NCBI GenBank assembly: GCA_035517775.1
Contig: DATIYF010000054.1
Span: 1 to 43,577, forward strand
DNA from: DATIYF01 sp035517775
GTDB lineage: Bacteria > Acidobacteriota > Terriglobia > Terriglobales > Acidobacteriaceae
DNA length: 43,577 nt
Direction: 5' to 3'
Shown: positions 23,918 through 31,565 of the stretch, one piece after another
Layout of the letters: every line of letters starts with the position of its first letter
How positions within the stretch are numbered: position 1 is the first letter of the stretch
Translations under genes and position numbers: made by a program
Notes under the pieces: generated by a model
Told to the model about the DNA's origin: nothing
Database searches by the model: none
What the model saw: the letters and a program-made list of their open reading frames with translations, nothing else

Positions 23918-25012
23918 ATGGCCGATGAACGTACGAAAGCGATTGATCTGGCGTTTGCCCAGATCGAAAAGCAATTTGGCAAAGGCTCGATCATGCGCCT
24001 GGGCTCGAAGGAAGCCATCGTCCCCATCTCCGTGATTTCCACAGGCGCCGTCTCTTTTGACGCGGCGCTGGGCGTAGGCGGCTTTCCCCGCGGCCGCGTG
24101 GTAGAAGTGTTCGGCCCGGAAAGTTCCGGAAAGACCACCATTACGCTGCAGGTCATCGCTGAGGCACAGAAAGCCGGCGGCATGGCCGCTTTTGTGGACG
24201 CCGAGCACGCGCTTGACCCCGGCTACGCTAAGAAATTGGGCGTGGATGTGGACAACCTGCTGGTCTCGCAGCCCGACTACGGCGAGCAGGCCCTGGAAAT
24301 TACTGAGGCGCTGGTGCGCTCAGGCGCCATTGATGTGCTGGTGGTGGATTCGGTCGCGGCCCTGGTGCCCAAGGCCGAGCTGGATGGCGAAATGGGCGAC
24401 AGCCACATGGGCCTGCAGGCCCGGCTCATGTCGCAGGCGCTGCGCAAGCTGACCGGAACCGTTTCCAAATCGCGCACCTGCCTGATCTTCATCAACCAGA
24501 TTCGCGAAAAGATCGGCGTCATGTTCGGAAATCCCGAAACCACCACCGGCGGCCGTGCCTTGAAGTTCTATTCCTCGGTGCGCATTGATATTCGCCGCAT
24601 CGCCGCCATCAAGGAGGGCGATCTGGTTACCGGCTCGCGCACCAGGATCAAGGTCGTCAAGAATAAGGTGGCAGCGCCCTTCCGCGAGGCCGAATTCGAC
24701 ATTCTTTATGGGGAAGGCATCTCGCGCGAAGGCGATCTGCTTGATCTGGCTGTGAACCACAACGTGGTGGAGAAATCCGGCTCCTGGTTCAGCTACAAGG
24801 GCGAGCGCATCGGCCAGGGCCGCGAGAACGCCCGCCAGTTCCTCAAGGACAACAAAGACACTCTGTCCAGGATCGAGGCCGAGGTGCGTAAGGCGGCCGG
24901 CCTGGTGCCGGCAGCCGCCGCGCCCCAGCCGACGCCGGCCCCGCAGGTAGCCCGCGTGACCACCATGCCCACCGGAACCGACGCGGCCAAGGCCCCGGCG
25001 GCCAGAAGGTAA
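23918..25012 (+). CDS. recA: DNA recombinase RecA
   Basis: ATP-dependent strand-exchange protein that loads on single-stranded DNA for recombinational repair and SOS activation. The 364-residue product has Walker A GPESSGKT (residues 66-73), Walker B DVLVVDSVAAL, the MGDSHMGLQARLMSQALRKL segment (subunit contact), INQIREKIGVMFG (loop 2) and the KGERIGQGRENARQFL C-terminal domain. The tail is Pro/Ala-rich rather than the usual acidic. AAGGAG at 23904-23909 gives a good start. Confidence 0.98.
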   Translation: MADERTKAIDLAFAQIEKQFGKGSIMRLGSKEAIVPISVISTGAVSFDAALGVGGFPRGRVVEVFGPESSGKTTITLQVIAEAQKAGGMAAFVDAEHALDPGYAKKLGVDVDNLLVSQPDYGEQALEITEALVRSGAIDVLVVDSVAALVPKAELDGEMGDSHMGLQARLMSQALRKLTGTVSKSRTCLIFINQIREKIGVMFGNPETTTGGRALKFYSSVRIDIRRIAAIKEGDLVTGSRTRIKVVKNKVAAPFREAEFDILYGEGISREGDLLDLAVNHNVVEKSGSWFSYKGERIGQGRENARQFLKDNKDTLSRIEAEVRKAAGLVPAAAAPQPTPAPQVARVTTMPTGTDAAKAPAARR

Positions 25013-25044
25013 TTTTCAGTTCTCTACACCGCTCAAAAGCAGGC

Positions 25045-25118
25045 ACCACAAACGCCGCGAAGGTTCACGAAGGTGGTTGCTCAGAGCTTCCTTCGTTTGT
25101 CTTCGTGCCCCTTGTGGT
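25045..25118. repeat. Dispersed inverted repeat after recA
   Basis: ACCACAA (25045-25051) and TTGTGGT (25112-25118) are the ends of longer imperfect arms, CGCCGCGAAGG...CACGAAGG against CCTTCGTTTGTCTTCGTG. A related CCTTCGTGG run occurs at 12930-12950. It may act as a 3'-end structure for recA; no T tract follows. Confidence 0.6.
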
Positions 25119-25220
25119 TGACCAGGATTCTCCTCCAGGCTTCCTTGGCGGCCAGGATACGTCAGGTTATCTCTCTGCGTTAGTATGGTGCTGTACCGTC
25201 CCAGCGGGGCGGCGAAGCCA

Positions 25221-26504
25221 ATGCCCAAGAAGAGCAGAAAACCAGCCTCGCGAAATGGCACGAATCATCGCGAGCGCCGCTCGCCAGACCTTGCCGGCTC
25301 GCGCAGCTACACCATCCTCGATACTCGCCTGGAGAAACCCAACTTCCAGGTGCACCAGGTCCGCCATGGCGAAGCGTTCCGCTATGAGATCACGGGCGAC
25401 CTGGGCGCACCCGCGCCACCCATCCGCGACTCGAAATACCTTAACCGCCAGCAATGCATCGAGCTCTACCGCTGGATGCTGCTCAACCGCAAGATGGAAG
25501 TTGCCCTCGAAAACCTGTACAAGCAGGGCAAAGTTGTCGGCGGCGTTTACTTCGGCTTGGGGCAGGAGGGCTGCTCCTGCGCCTCGGCCTACGCCCTCGA
25601 TAAAGACGACTGGTTCGCGCCCATGATCCGCAACCAGGGCGCGCTGCTGGTGCGCGGTTTTCGCGCCCGCGACACCATGATGCAATACATGGCCAAGGCC
25701 GATTCCCCGACCCGGGGCCGCGACGGCACCTCGCACTTCGGCGATATCGAAAAGCGCAATATGGTCTCACCCATTTCCATGCTCGGCGATCTTGTTCCGG
25801 TTCTTGCCGGCGTGGCCCTGGGCGCGCGCCTGCAGGGGCGCAACATCGCCACCCTTACCTGGATTGGCGATGGCGGCCAGTCCACCGGCGTGACTTACGA
25901 AGGCCTTAACTTTGCTGCCGTGCAGAATCTCGGCGTGGTGCTGATCGTCGAAAGCAATCTCTGGGCTTATTCCACGCCTTCAGAGATGCAATACCGGGTG
26001 AAAGATCTCGCCGAGCGCGCCATCGGATACGGCATTCCCGGCGTGATCGTGGATGGCACCGATGCCTGCCAGGTTTATGACGCCGCCCGCGACGCGGTCG
26101 AGCGCGCTCACCGCGGTGAAGGCCCCACGCTCATCGAAGCCAAGATGATGCGCATGAAAGGCCACGCCATTCATGACGCCGCCGACTACGTGCCCCAGCC
26201 GATGTTCGAATATTGGAAGCGGCGCGACCCCATCGCCCGCTTCGAGAATTATCTGGTCAACGTGAAAAAGTGGCTCACTTCGACTGAAAACCGCGAGCTG
26301 ATTGCTGGGGTGGAACAAGAGATCGAAGCCGAGAGGGAGGCTGCGGTCAATTCACCGATGCCTGAGCCGAACTCAGCCGTGGGCGGCGTGTTTTGCGAGG
26401 AGGGCTGCCACGTGATCAAGCCGAAATACGGCATGCCCAAAGTCCGCGCCGGCAAGGCGAGCAGCGGGCCCAAACAAACCCAGGCCGCCGCACATTTGAA
26501 ATGA
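25221..26504 (+). CDS. pdhA: Pyruvate dehydrogenase E1 component, alpha subunit (ThDP-dependent)
   Basis: Decarboxylates a 2-oxoacid, probably pyruvate, with thiamine diphosphate and passes the acyl group to the E2 lipoyl domain. The 427-residue product contains the ThDP motif GDGG (216-219) closing at Asn246 (VESN), the phosphorylation-loop-like TRGRDGTSHFGDIEKRNMVSPISMLGDLVPVLAG, and the dimer contact YSTPSEMQYR. It has an unusually long basic N-terminus (PKKSRKPASRNGTNHRERRSP). Start choice is uncertain: the ATG at 25185 is also in frame, but neither has a clear ribosome site. The beta subunit gene is 0.85 kb downstream. No E2 or E3 gene is visible. Confidence 0.9.
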   Translation: MPKKSRKPASRNGTNHRERRSPDLAGSRSYTILDTRLEKPNFQVHQVRHGEAFRYEITGDLGAPAPPIRDSKYLNRQQCIELYRWMLLNRKMEVALENLYKQGKVVGGVYFGLGQEGCSCASAYALDKDDWFAPMIRNQGALLVRGFRARDTMMQYMAKADSPTRGRDGTSHFGDIEKRNMVSPISMLGDLVPVLAGVALGARLQGRNIATLTWIGDGGQSTGVTYEGLNFAAVQNLGVVLIVESNLWAYSTPSEMQYRVKDLAERAIGYGIPGVIVDGTDACQVYDAARDAVERAHRGEGPTLIEAKMMRMKGHAIHDAADYVPQPMFEYWKRRDPIARFENYLVNVKKWLTSTENRELIAGVEQEIEAEREAAVNSPMPEPNSAVGGVFCEEGCHVIKPKYGMPKVRAGKASSGPKQTQAAAHLK

Positions 26505-26623
26505 AACCTCCCATCCTGTCAGCTCCGGCTTTTTGTCCACCCGCAGAACCATGCGCCCGTTTTGCGGGCACAAGGCGCCCTCGAGGGACCTGCTTCCTCA
26601 CCCGCATAAGGTTAGTTTGGGTG

Positions 26624-27343
26624 ATGCGTCTTCTCGCCATCACCGCCATTCTCAGCGTTGCCTGCTTCGCCCAGCAGGCCGGCTCCCGCGACCTCACCGC
26701 TTCCTGGCGGGCGCCTTCTGACACCATTCCCTCGCCTTCTTCTTCCTCTTGTCCGAACCTGAATTCCACCATCGCCACCCCCCGCAAGAGTGCACAATCC
26801 ACGGGCAATGACCTGCAACTCAGCATCACAGAAATTAGTCCGCCCCAGATCACGGACCGCGGCACCTTCACTGCCGTCGTGCGCCTCAAGAACGCGGGTT
26901 CTGCCAGGTTCAAGATCCCCTGGCAACCTGATGGCGAACAACTCGCCCACATTTCGCAGGATGGCAAAGAGGAGAGCTACGAGGTCGCCGACGTGACCTT
27001 CTGGCTGAAAACCGGCAACAAGAGCCAACCCGCGGTCTTTCTACAATCCGAAGGCGCTCTGTTTGCCAACCCGGCCGATCGCGCCACCTACCTGGAACTC
27101 GCTCCCGGCGGATGGGTTGAGATCAAGATGAAAGGCGTGGTGGAGTGCGGTCTTCCCGAGTGCGCCGGCCATATTCAGGCCGATGACCACGCCATTTTGA
27201 CCGCCTGGTGGTATCAAAGAGTGCTCACTCACCGCGTGGATGGGTGCAACGAGCAGCACAGCAGCTCCAGTGTGCGCGAGCTGGATTCGATTCCGTTTCC
27301 CGTGGTGGTTCGGCCGGCCGCGGAATCGGAGAAAGAACCCTGA
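26624..27343 (+). CDS. Secreted or periplasmic protein of unknown function, between pdhA and pdhB
   Basis: The 239-residue product has a signal peptide (MRLLAITAILSVACFA-QQ). After a Ser/Pro-rich linker comes a beta-rich domain: NDLQLSITEISPPQI, FTAVVRLKNAGSARFKIPW, EVADVTFWLKTG, LELAPGGWVEIKMKGVVEC, DSIPFPVVV. The layout resembles immunoglobulin-like exported domains, but no family is recognised. Cys residues in CGLPECAG and DGCNEQ may form a disulfide. Its TGA (27341-27343) lies in the ribosome site of pdhB, so the two are cotranscribed, yet no link to pyruvate metabolism is evident. Confidence 0.75.
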   Translation: MRLLAITAILSVACFAQQAGSRDLTASWRAPSDTIPSPSSSSCPNLNSTIATPRKSAQSTGNDLQLSITEISPPQITDRGTFTAVVRLKNAGSARFKIPWQPDGEQLAHISQDGKEESYEVADVTFWLKTGNKSQPAVFLQSEGALFANPADRATYLELAPGGWVEIKMKGVVECGLPECAGHIQADDHAILTAWWYQRVLTHRVDGCNEQHSSSSVRELDSIPFPVVVRPAAESEKEP

Positions 27344-27354
27344 GGAATATCTCC

Positions 27355-28329
27355 ATGCCTCAACTCACTTATCTTGAAGCCATCCGCCAGGGAATCTGGG
27401 AAGAAATGGAGTGCGACCCTACCGTTTTCTGCCTGGGGGAAGACATCGGCATCTATGGCGGCGCCTTCAAAGTGACCGACGGCTTCATTGATCGCTTCGG
27501 CCCCGAGCGCATCATCGATACCCCCATCGCGGAATCCGCCATCGTGGGCGCGGCCTTCGGCGCCTCGCTCACCGGCATGCGCCCGGTCGCCGAGTTTCAA
27601 TTCATGGATTTCATCGCCTGTGCCATGAACCAGATCTCGAACATGGTGGCGAAAACTCACTATCTTTGGGGCGCGCCTGCGCCTCTGGTTCTACGCGGTC
27701 CCAGCGGCGGCTACGTGCACGGCGGTCCGTTTCACTCGCAGAATCCGGAAATGTGGTTCGTGCACAATCCCGGTTTGAAGGTGGTTTGCCCGGCCACGCC
27801 CTCCGATGCCAAGGGGCTTATCAAATCCTCCATTCGCGATAACAACCCCGTCGTCTTCTTCGAGCACAAGTATCTCTATCGCCGCATTAAAGAAGAAGTA
27901 CCCGCCGGCGACTACACCGTTCCCCTCGGCCAGGCCCGGCTTGCCCGCGAAGGCCGCGATCTCAGCGTGATTACCTATGCCGCCATGGTGCACAGCGCCC
28001 TTGAAGCCGCCGCGCTCCTCAGCAAAGAGGGGATCGAGCTCGAAATTCTCGACCTGCGCACTCTGGTTCCCATGGATCGCGAAGCCATTATCGCGACCGT
28101 CCGCAAGACCAATAAAGTCATCATTCTTCACGAGCATTCCCGTACTGGCGGCCTGGCGGGCGAAATCGCCGCCATCATCAACGAAGAAGCGTTTGACGAT
28201 CTCGACGGCCCCATCGTGCGCATCGCCGGGCTCGATTCCGCCATTCCGTTCTCCCCGCCGCAGGAAGAATACTTCCTGCCCAAGGTGGGCGACGTAGTGC
28301 GCGAAGCGCGCCGGCTGAAAGCGTATTGA
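27355..28329 (+). CDS. pdhB: Pyruvate dehydrogenase E1 component, beta subunit
   Basis: A 324-residue partner of the alpha subunit, forming the ThDP-dependent E1 heterotetramer. The start PQLTYLEAIRQGIWEEMECDPTVFCLGEDIGIYGGAF is typical, with Glu of GED near the cofactor. DTPIAESAIVGAAFGASL, EFQFMDFIACAMNQI, GPSGGYVHGGPFHSQ and FEHKYLYR mark the transketolase-like core. RTLVPMDREAIIATVRKTNKVIILHE leads to the C-terminal transketolase domain. GAGGA at 27342-27346 fits the ATG at 27355, chosen over longer starts that overlap the upstream gene. Confidence 0.95.
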   Translation: MPQLTYLEAIRQGIWEEMECDPTVFCLGEDIGIYGGAFKVTDGFIDRFGPERIIDTPIAESAIVGAAFGASLTGMRPVAEFQFMDFIACAMNQISNMVAKTHYLWGAPAPLVLRGPSGGYVHGGPFHSQNPEMWFVHNPGLKVVCPATPSDAKGLIKSSIRDNNPVVFFEHKYLYRRIKEEVPAGDYTVPLGQARLAREGRDLSVITYAAMVHSALEAAALLSKEGIELEILDLRTLVPMDREAIIATVRKTNKVIILHEHSRTGGLAGEIAAIINEEAFDDLDGPIVRIAGLDSAIPFSPPQEEYFLPKVGDVVREARRLKAY

Positions 28330-28338
28330 TCCATGCGG

Positions 28339-28361
28339 GGACAGCCAGCGCCCGGCTGTCC
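28339..28361 (+). terminator. GC-rich hairpin after pdhB
   Basis: GGACAGCC (28339-28346), a 7-nt loop and GGCTGTCC (28354-28361) form a perfect 8-bp stem. No T tract follows, so it may be a repeat or a Rho-assisted 3' structure. Confidence 0.4.
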
Positions 28362-28456
28362 AACGATAAACGATATCTGCAAGCTCACAGACTGTAGGGG
28401 GCCAAAGCGGGGAAGTCGAAGAGGCTGTCCGGCTAAGCGAAACTCGTCAGCAGAAC

Positions 28457-28690
28457 ATGCATGAACCCCTCGTCACCATCGCCACCTTCTATAACGAGCC
28501 GGAATTTCTGCTCGCCCGCAGCCGTCTTGAATCTGCCGGAATCGAATGCTTTGCGCTCGACGAAAACATGCTTCGCATCGCCGCCTTCCATTCGCATATA
28601 CTCGGCGGAATCAAGTTGCAGGTGAGAGAATCAGAGGCTCAGGATGCGCTGGCCATTCTGCGCGCCACCGCGCCCACCGGCGAAGAGTAA
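28457..28690 (+). CDS. DUF2007 family protein
   Basis: A 77-residue protein. VTIATFYNEPEFLLARSRLESAGIECFALDENML, followed by GGIKLQVRESEAQDALAIL, is the pattern of DUF2007, sometimes called putative signal-transducing proteins: a small ferredoxin-like alpha/beta fold with an F/Y-x-x-x-E-A start and a G-x-x-L-x-V strand. The molecular role is unknown. It is followed 32 bp later by the cytochrome gene on the same strand, probably as one transcript. Confidence 0.85.
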   Translation: MHEPLVTIATFYNEPEFLLARSRLESAGIECFALDENMLRIAAFHSHILGGIKLQVRESEAQDALAILRATAPTGEE

Positions 28691-28722
28691 CCGGCAACCA
28701 GGTCCCGTGAGGAGGAGGCGCC

Positions 28723-29280
28723 ATGCGTAATTTCATCTTCGGAGTCATCTTCACCTTGCTGCTGCTGGCTGCCGGCGCGCTCGCTTTTCTGCTCCTCGGC
28801 TACATGCCCACCAATGCCGACTCGAAGCCGCCGCACATGGAGAGCCGCATCGCCAACAATGCTCTTGACGCCTCCATGGACCGCCATGCTCCCCGCATCA
28901 CCAGCCCCCTCCCCGCGACCGACGATAATCTGATTGAGGGCATGAAAATCTACACCATGAATTGCTCCGGCTGCCACGGCACGCTCGACAAGAAGCCCAG
29001 CCCGCAGGCGCATTCCTTCTATCCGCCGCCGCCGCAAGTGATTTTGCATCCCCTCGACGATCCCGACTGGCACATTTACTACTCCATTCGCACCGGTATT
29101 CGTTATACCGCCATGCCCGCCTGGAACACCGTTCTCAAGGAAGACGAGATGTGGAAGGTGACGCTCTTTCTTTCTCATCTGGAGAAACTTCCTGCGGCGG
29201 TGCAGGACCAGTGGCAGAAAGCTTACGGAGCACCGGCGCCCTCCGCCCCCGAAGGCAGCAGCCCGCAGCAGGAACACTGA
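28723..29280 (+). CDS. Membrane-anchored monoheme cytochrome c
   Basis: A 185-residue protein with an N-terminal membrane helix (FIFGVIFTLLLLAAGALAFLLLGY), probably uncleaved, and one heme-binding site CSGCH (Cys81, Cys84, His85). A distal axial Met is likely in YTAMPAW or EMWKV. The C-terminus is Pro/Gln-rich. Class I cytochromes of this layout carry electrons in the periplasm between respiratory complexes. GAGGAGG precedes the ATG. No oxidase genes adjoin it in the window. Confidence 0.9.
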   Translation: MRNFIFGVIFTLLLLAAGALAFLLLGYMPTNADSKPPHMESRIANNALDASMDRHAPRITSPLPATDDNLIEGMKIYTMNCSGCHGTLDKKPSPQAHSFYPPPPQVILHPLDDPDWHIYYSIRTGIRYTAMPAWNTVLKEDEMWKVTLFLSHLEKLPAAVQDQWQKAYGAPAPSAPEGSSPQQEH

Positions 29281-29305
29281 TGAGCCTGCACTAGGGCTGA
29301 GCGGA

Positions 29306-29869
29306 TCAGCGTTTACGAAGCATCTGCCCTAGCAGCGCGACCGGCAGGCCAACCACGTTGAAATAGTCGCCCTCGATGCGCGGAATCCAGCGCGACGCCA
29401 TGCCCTGAATGGCGTAGGCCCCGGCTTTGTCCATGGGCTCGCCAGTGGCGATGTAAGCCTGAATCTCATCTTCGGTCAGTTCGTTCACGGTAACCAACGT
29501 GGTCTCTGAGCGCGTGTCTTCCGAGGGTGGTTGCTCTCCGCACGGGCTGATCAGGCAAACGCCGGTAGTTACGCGATGCCGCTTGCCTGAGAGCAGGCGC
29601 AACATGCGGGCGGCATCGGCGCGGTTGACCGGCTTGCCGAGAATTTCTTCATCCACAACCACGACCGTATCCGCGCCGAGCACCAGATCATTGGGTCGCT
29701 GAGCGAAGACCGTTCGCGCCTTCTGTCGCGCCAGCCGCTCGGCGTAGGCCTGCGGCGATTCATCGGGCAGTAGATCTTCGGGAATGTCTGCGGGCTGCGT
29801 CACGAAGGCAATGCCCGCGTTGCGCAGCAATTCCTGGCGGCGCGGAGAGGCCGAAGCTAGTACGAGCAT
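29306..29869 (-). CDS. maf: Maf-like nucleotide pyrophosphatase
   Basis: Hydrolyses non-canonical or modified nucleoside triphosphates (dTTP/UTP or 7-methyl-GTP types in characterised relatives). The 187-residue protein starts LVLASASPRRQELL (substrate loop), with GADTVVVVDEEILGKP (catalytic Asp), SGKRHRVTTGVCLI, and AGAYAIQGMASRWIPRIEGDYFNVVGLP, the Maf C-terminal signature. TAGAAT lies 8 nt before the ATG but also overlaps the stop of the amidohydrolase gene just upstream; the two could be cotranscribed. Confidence 0.95.
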   Translation of the reverse strand: MLVLASASPRRQELLRNAGIAFVTQPADIPEDLLPDESPQAYAERLARQKARTVFAQRPNDLVLGADTVVVVDEEILGKPVNRADAARMLRLLSGKRHRVTTGVCLISPCGEQPPSEDTRSETTLVTVNELTEDEIQAYIATGEPMDKAGAYAIQGMASRWIPRIEGDYFNVVGLPVALLGQMLRKR

Positions 29870-29880
29870 TGCTTGCGATT

Positions 29881-31329
29881 CTAATTGTTGCCCACGTGCC
29901 CGCGCACGGAGTCAATCAGCCTGGCCGGGTCGTACCCGACCCCATCCTTAAATACGATCTCGACCTTCTCGATATCGCTGATGTTCGTTGACGGGTCGCC
30001 CTTGACCACCACCAGATCAGCCTGCTTGCCCGTCGCAACCGTGCCGATATGATCGGTGTCGCCCAGATACTGCGCGCCGTTGGCGGTGGCGATGTGGATG
30101 GCCTCAAGCGGCGTGAATCCCGCCTCCACCAGAAGTTCCACTTCGCGCTGATCGCCAAAGCCGGCGATCACGCCGCCCATGCCGGTAGGGTCGAGCCCGG
30201 CCAGCAGCAGGCCGCCGGCTTGGGCAAACGCATGCTCGAATTCCATTTCCTTCTTGAAGACAGCCGGCCACGGCGAAACCTCCGACCCATAGCGTTTGCG
30301 CAGCCAGGCAGAATCGGCCGCGCGCACTTTGTTGGCAAGGAATGCCGCTTTCGCTGCCGGCGCCAGGGCATCGAGCACGCGCGCCTCAATCGGCGGCCGC
30401 CCCGGCACGATCATTTCGAAAACCGGCAGAGTCGAAGTCATCGCCACGTGGCGCTGCACCAAATCCAGAATCATCTCGTGCACTGCGCCGGACTGCACCT
30501 CCACTTTGCCCAGGATATCCAGGCTCTTTCCATCTTCATCCAGGCACGTGTCCGGCTTTTTCCACGGATAAATCTCCGTATCCACCACCAGGCCATGCTC
30601 CAAATCATCAATCCCGAGAGCCGCCGCCTCGCGAAATCCGATCGTGCACAAGTGCCCTGTAACTTTGGCGCCGCGCTTGTGCGCCGCCGTGATGGCCGCA
30701 GAAAGCTCGCCCGGCGTGATGAACATGTACGCCTTGAAATTGTCCACGCCCTCATCGATCCAGTAGTTCACGGTTTTCGTGGCATCATCTGGTCCGCTTA
30801 GCTGGTGCATCTGCAACGCCCACGAACCTTTTCCCTCCAGGTAAGGCCCGGTCACATGCATGTGTGGCCCCGGCATTTCGCCGGTGTCAATTTTTTCTTT
30901 CAGATTCAAATCGGTGTACGGCTCGAGCGCGCCGGTCGTCCGAATGGTCGTCACCCCGCCGGCCAGATAGAGCCTGGGAAAGCTGTACCCCATCTCCCCG
31001 TACATTCCCCCGCCCACCGGATAAAACATGTGATCATGCATCCCGACCAGGCCGGGAATCACGCTTTCACCATGTAGATCGAGCACCTGCGCGTCCTTGG
31101 GAATGCTGGCCGAGGCTGCATCGCCAACCGAAGCAATTTTCCCTGCGGAAAGAATCACCGTTTGATCCTCCCGCGCCGCCGCGCCCGTTCCATCAATGAC
31201 GCGCACATGGGTCAGGGCCACCACCGGCGCATCTACTTTCACGAACTCGCGCACCTCCGGCGAAAGCTTCTGCGCCCAAGCCGATGCAGCCGTAAGACAC
31301 AGCAGGATCACGAGAGAAAACTTGCGCAT
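29881..31329 (-). CDS. Exported amidohydrolase family protein
   Basis: The 482-residue product has a signal peptide (MRKFSLVILLCLTAASAWA) and a TIM-barrel amidohydrolase fold: VIPGLVGMHDHMFYPV (HxH metal site), DNFKAYMFITP (Lys that is carbamylated in relatives), GAKVTGHLCT (His), DDLEHGLVVD (His) and LLAGLDPTGMGG (Asp). The C-terminal GTVATGKQADLVVVKGDPS is the usual beta-sandwich closure. Such exported enzymes are often imidazolonepropionase-like or prolidase-like; the substrate is unknown. Located upstream of maf. Confidence 0.9.
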   Translation of the reverse strand: MRKFSLVILLCLTAASAWAQKLSPEVREFVKVDAPVVALTHVRVIDGTGAAAREDQTVILSAGKIASVGDAASASIPKDAQVLDLHGESVIPGLVGMHDHMFYPVGGGMYGEMGYSFPRLYLAGGVTTIRTTGALEPYTDLNLKEKIDTGEMPGPHMHVTGPYLEGKGSWALQMHQLSGPDDATKTVNYWIDEGVDNFKAYMFITPGELSAAITAAHKRGAKVTGHLCTIGFREAAALGIDDLEHGLVVDTEIYPWKKPDTCLDEDGKSLDILGKVEVQSGAVHEMILDLVQRHVAMTSTLPVFEMIVPGRPPIEARVLDALAPAAKAAFLANKVRAADSAWLRKRYGSEVSPWPAVFKKEMEFEHAFAQAGGLLLAGLDPTGMGGVIAGFGDQREVELLVEAGFTPLEAIHIATANGAQYLGDTDHIGTVATGKQADLVVVKGDPSTNISDIEKVEIVFKDGVGYDPARLIDSVRGHVGNN

Positions 31330-31565
31330 ATTCCTCCCCCTGGATGTAGGTCTGCATTCTACTCCGTGCCTCTGTGGTTTAATCCGTGCCCCTCTGGTCG
31401 GCTATCCGCACACGAGCGTCCACCACAGCATCAATGCGCCCATTGGAATTGCGGCTCTAGATTTCCCGCCGCGCTGCGAATGGCCGGGCGCCAGATTGCT
31501 GGGGACGAGTGCCTCCATCGCCACCCCTCGCCGCCTGTTAAAATCACACTTTGGCCGCTCTCCCT

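Noticed and set aside
25185..25220. Longer pdhA start at ATG 25185
   Set aside because: It overlaps a TAGTAT-like promoter element; not excluded, but 25221 is a more conservative choice.
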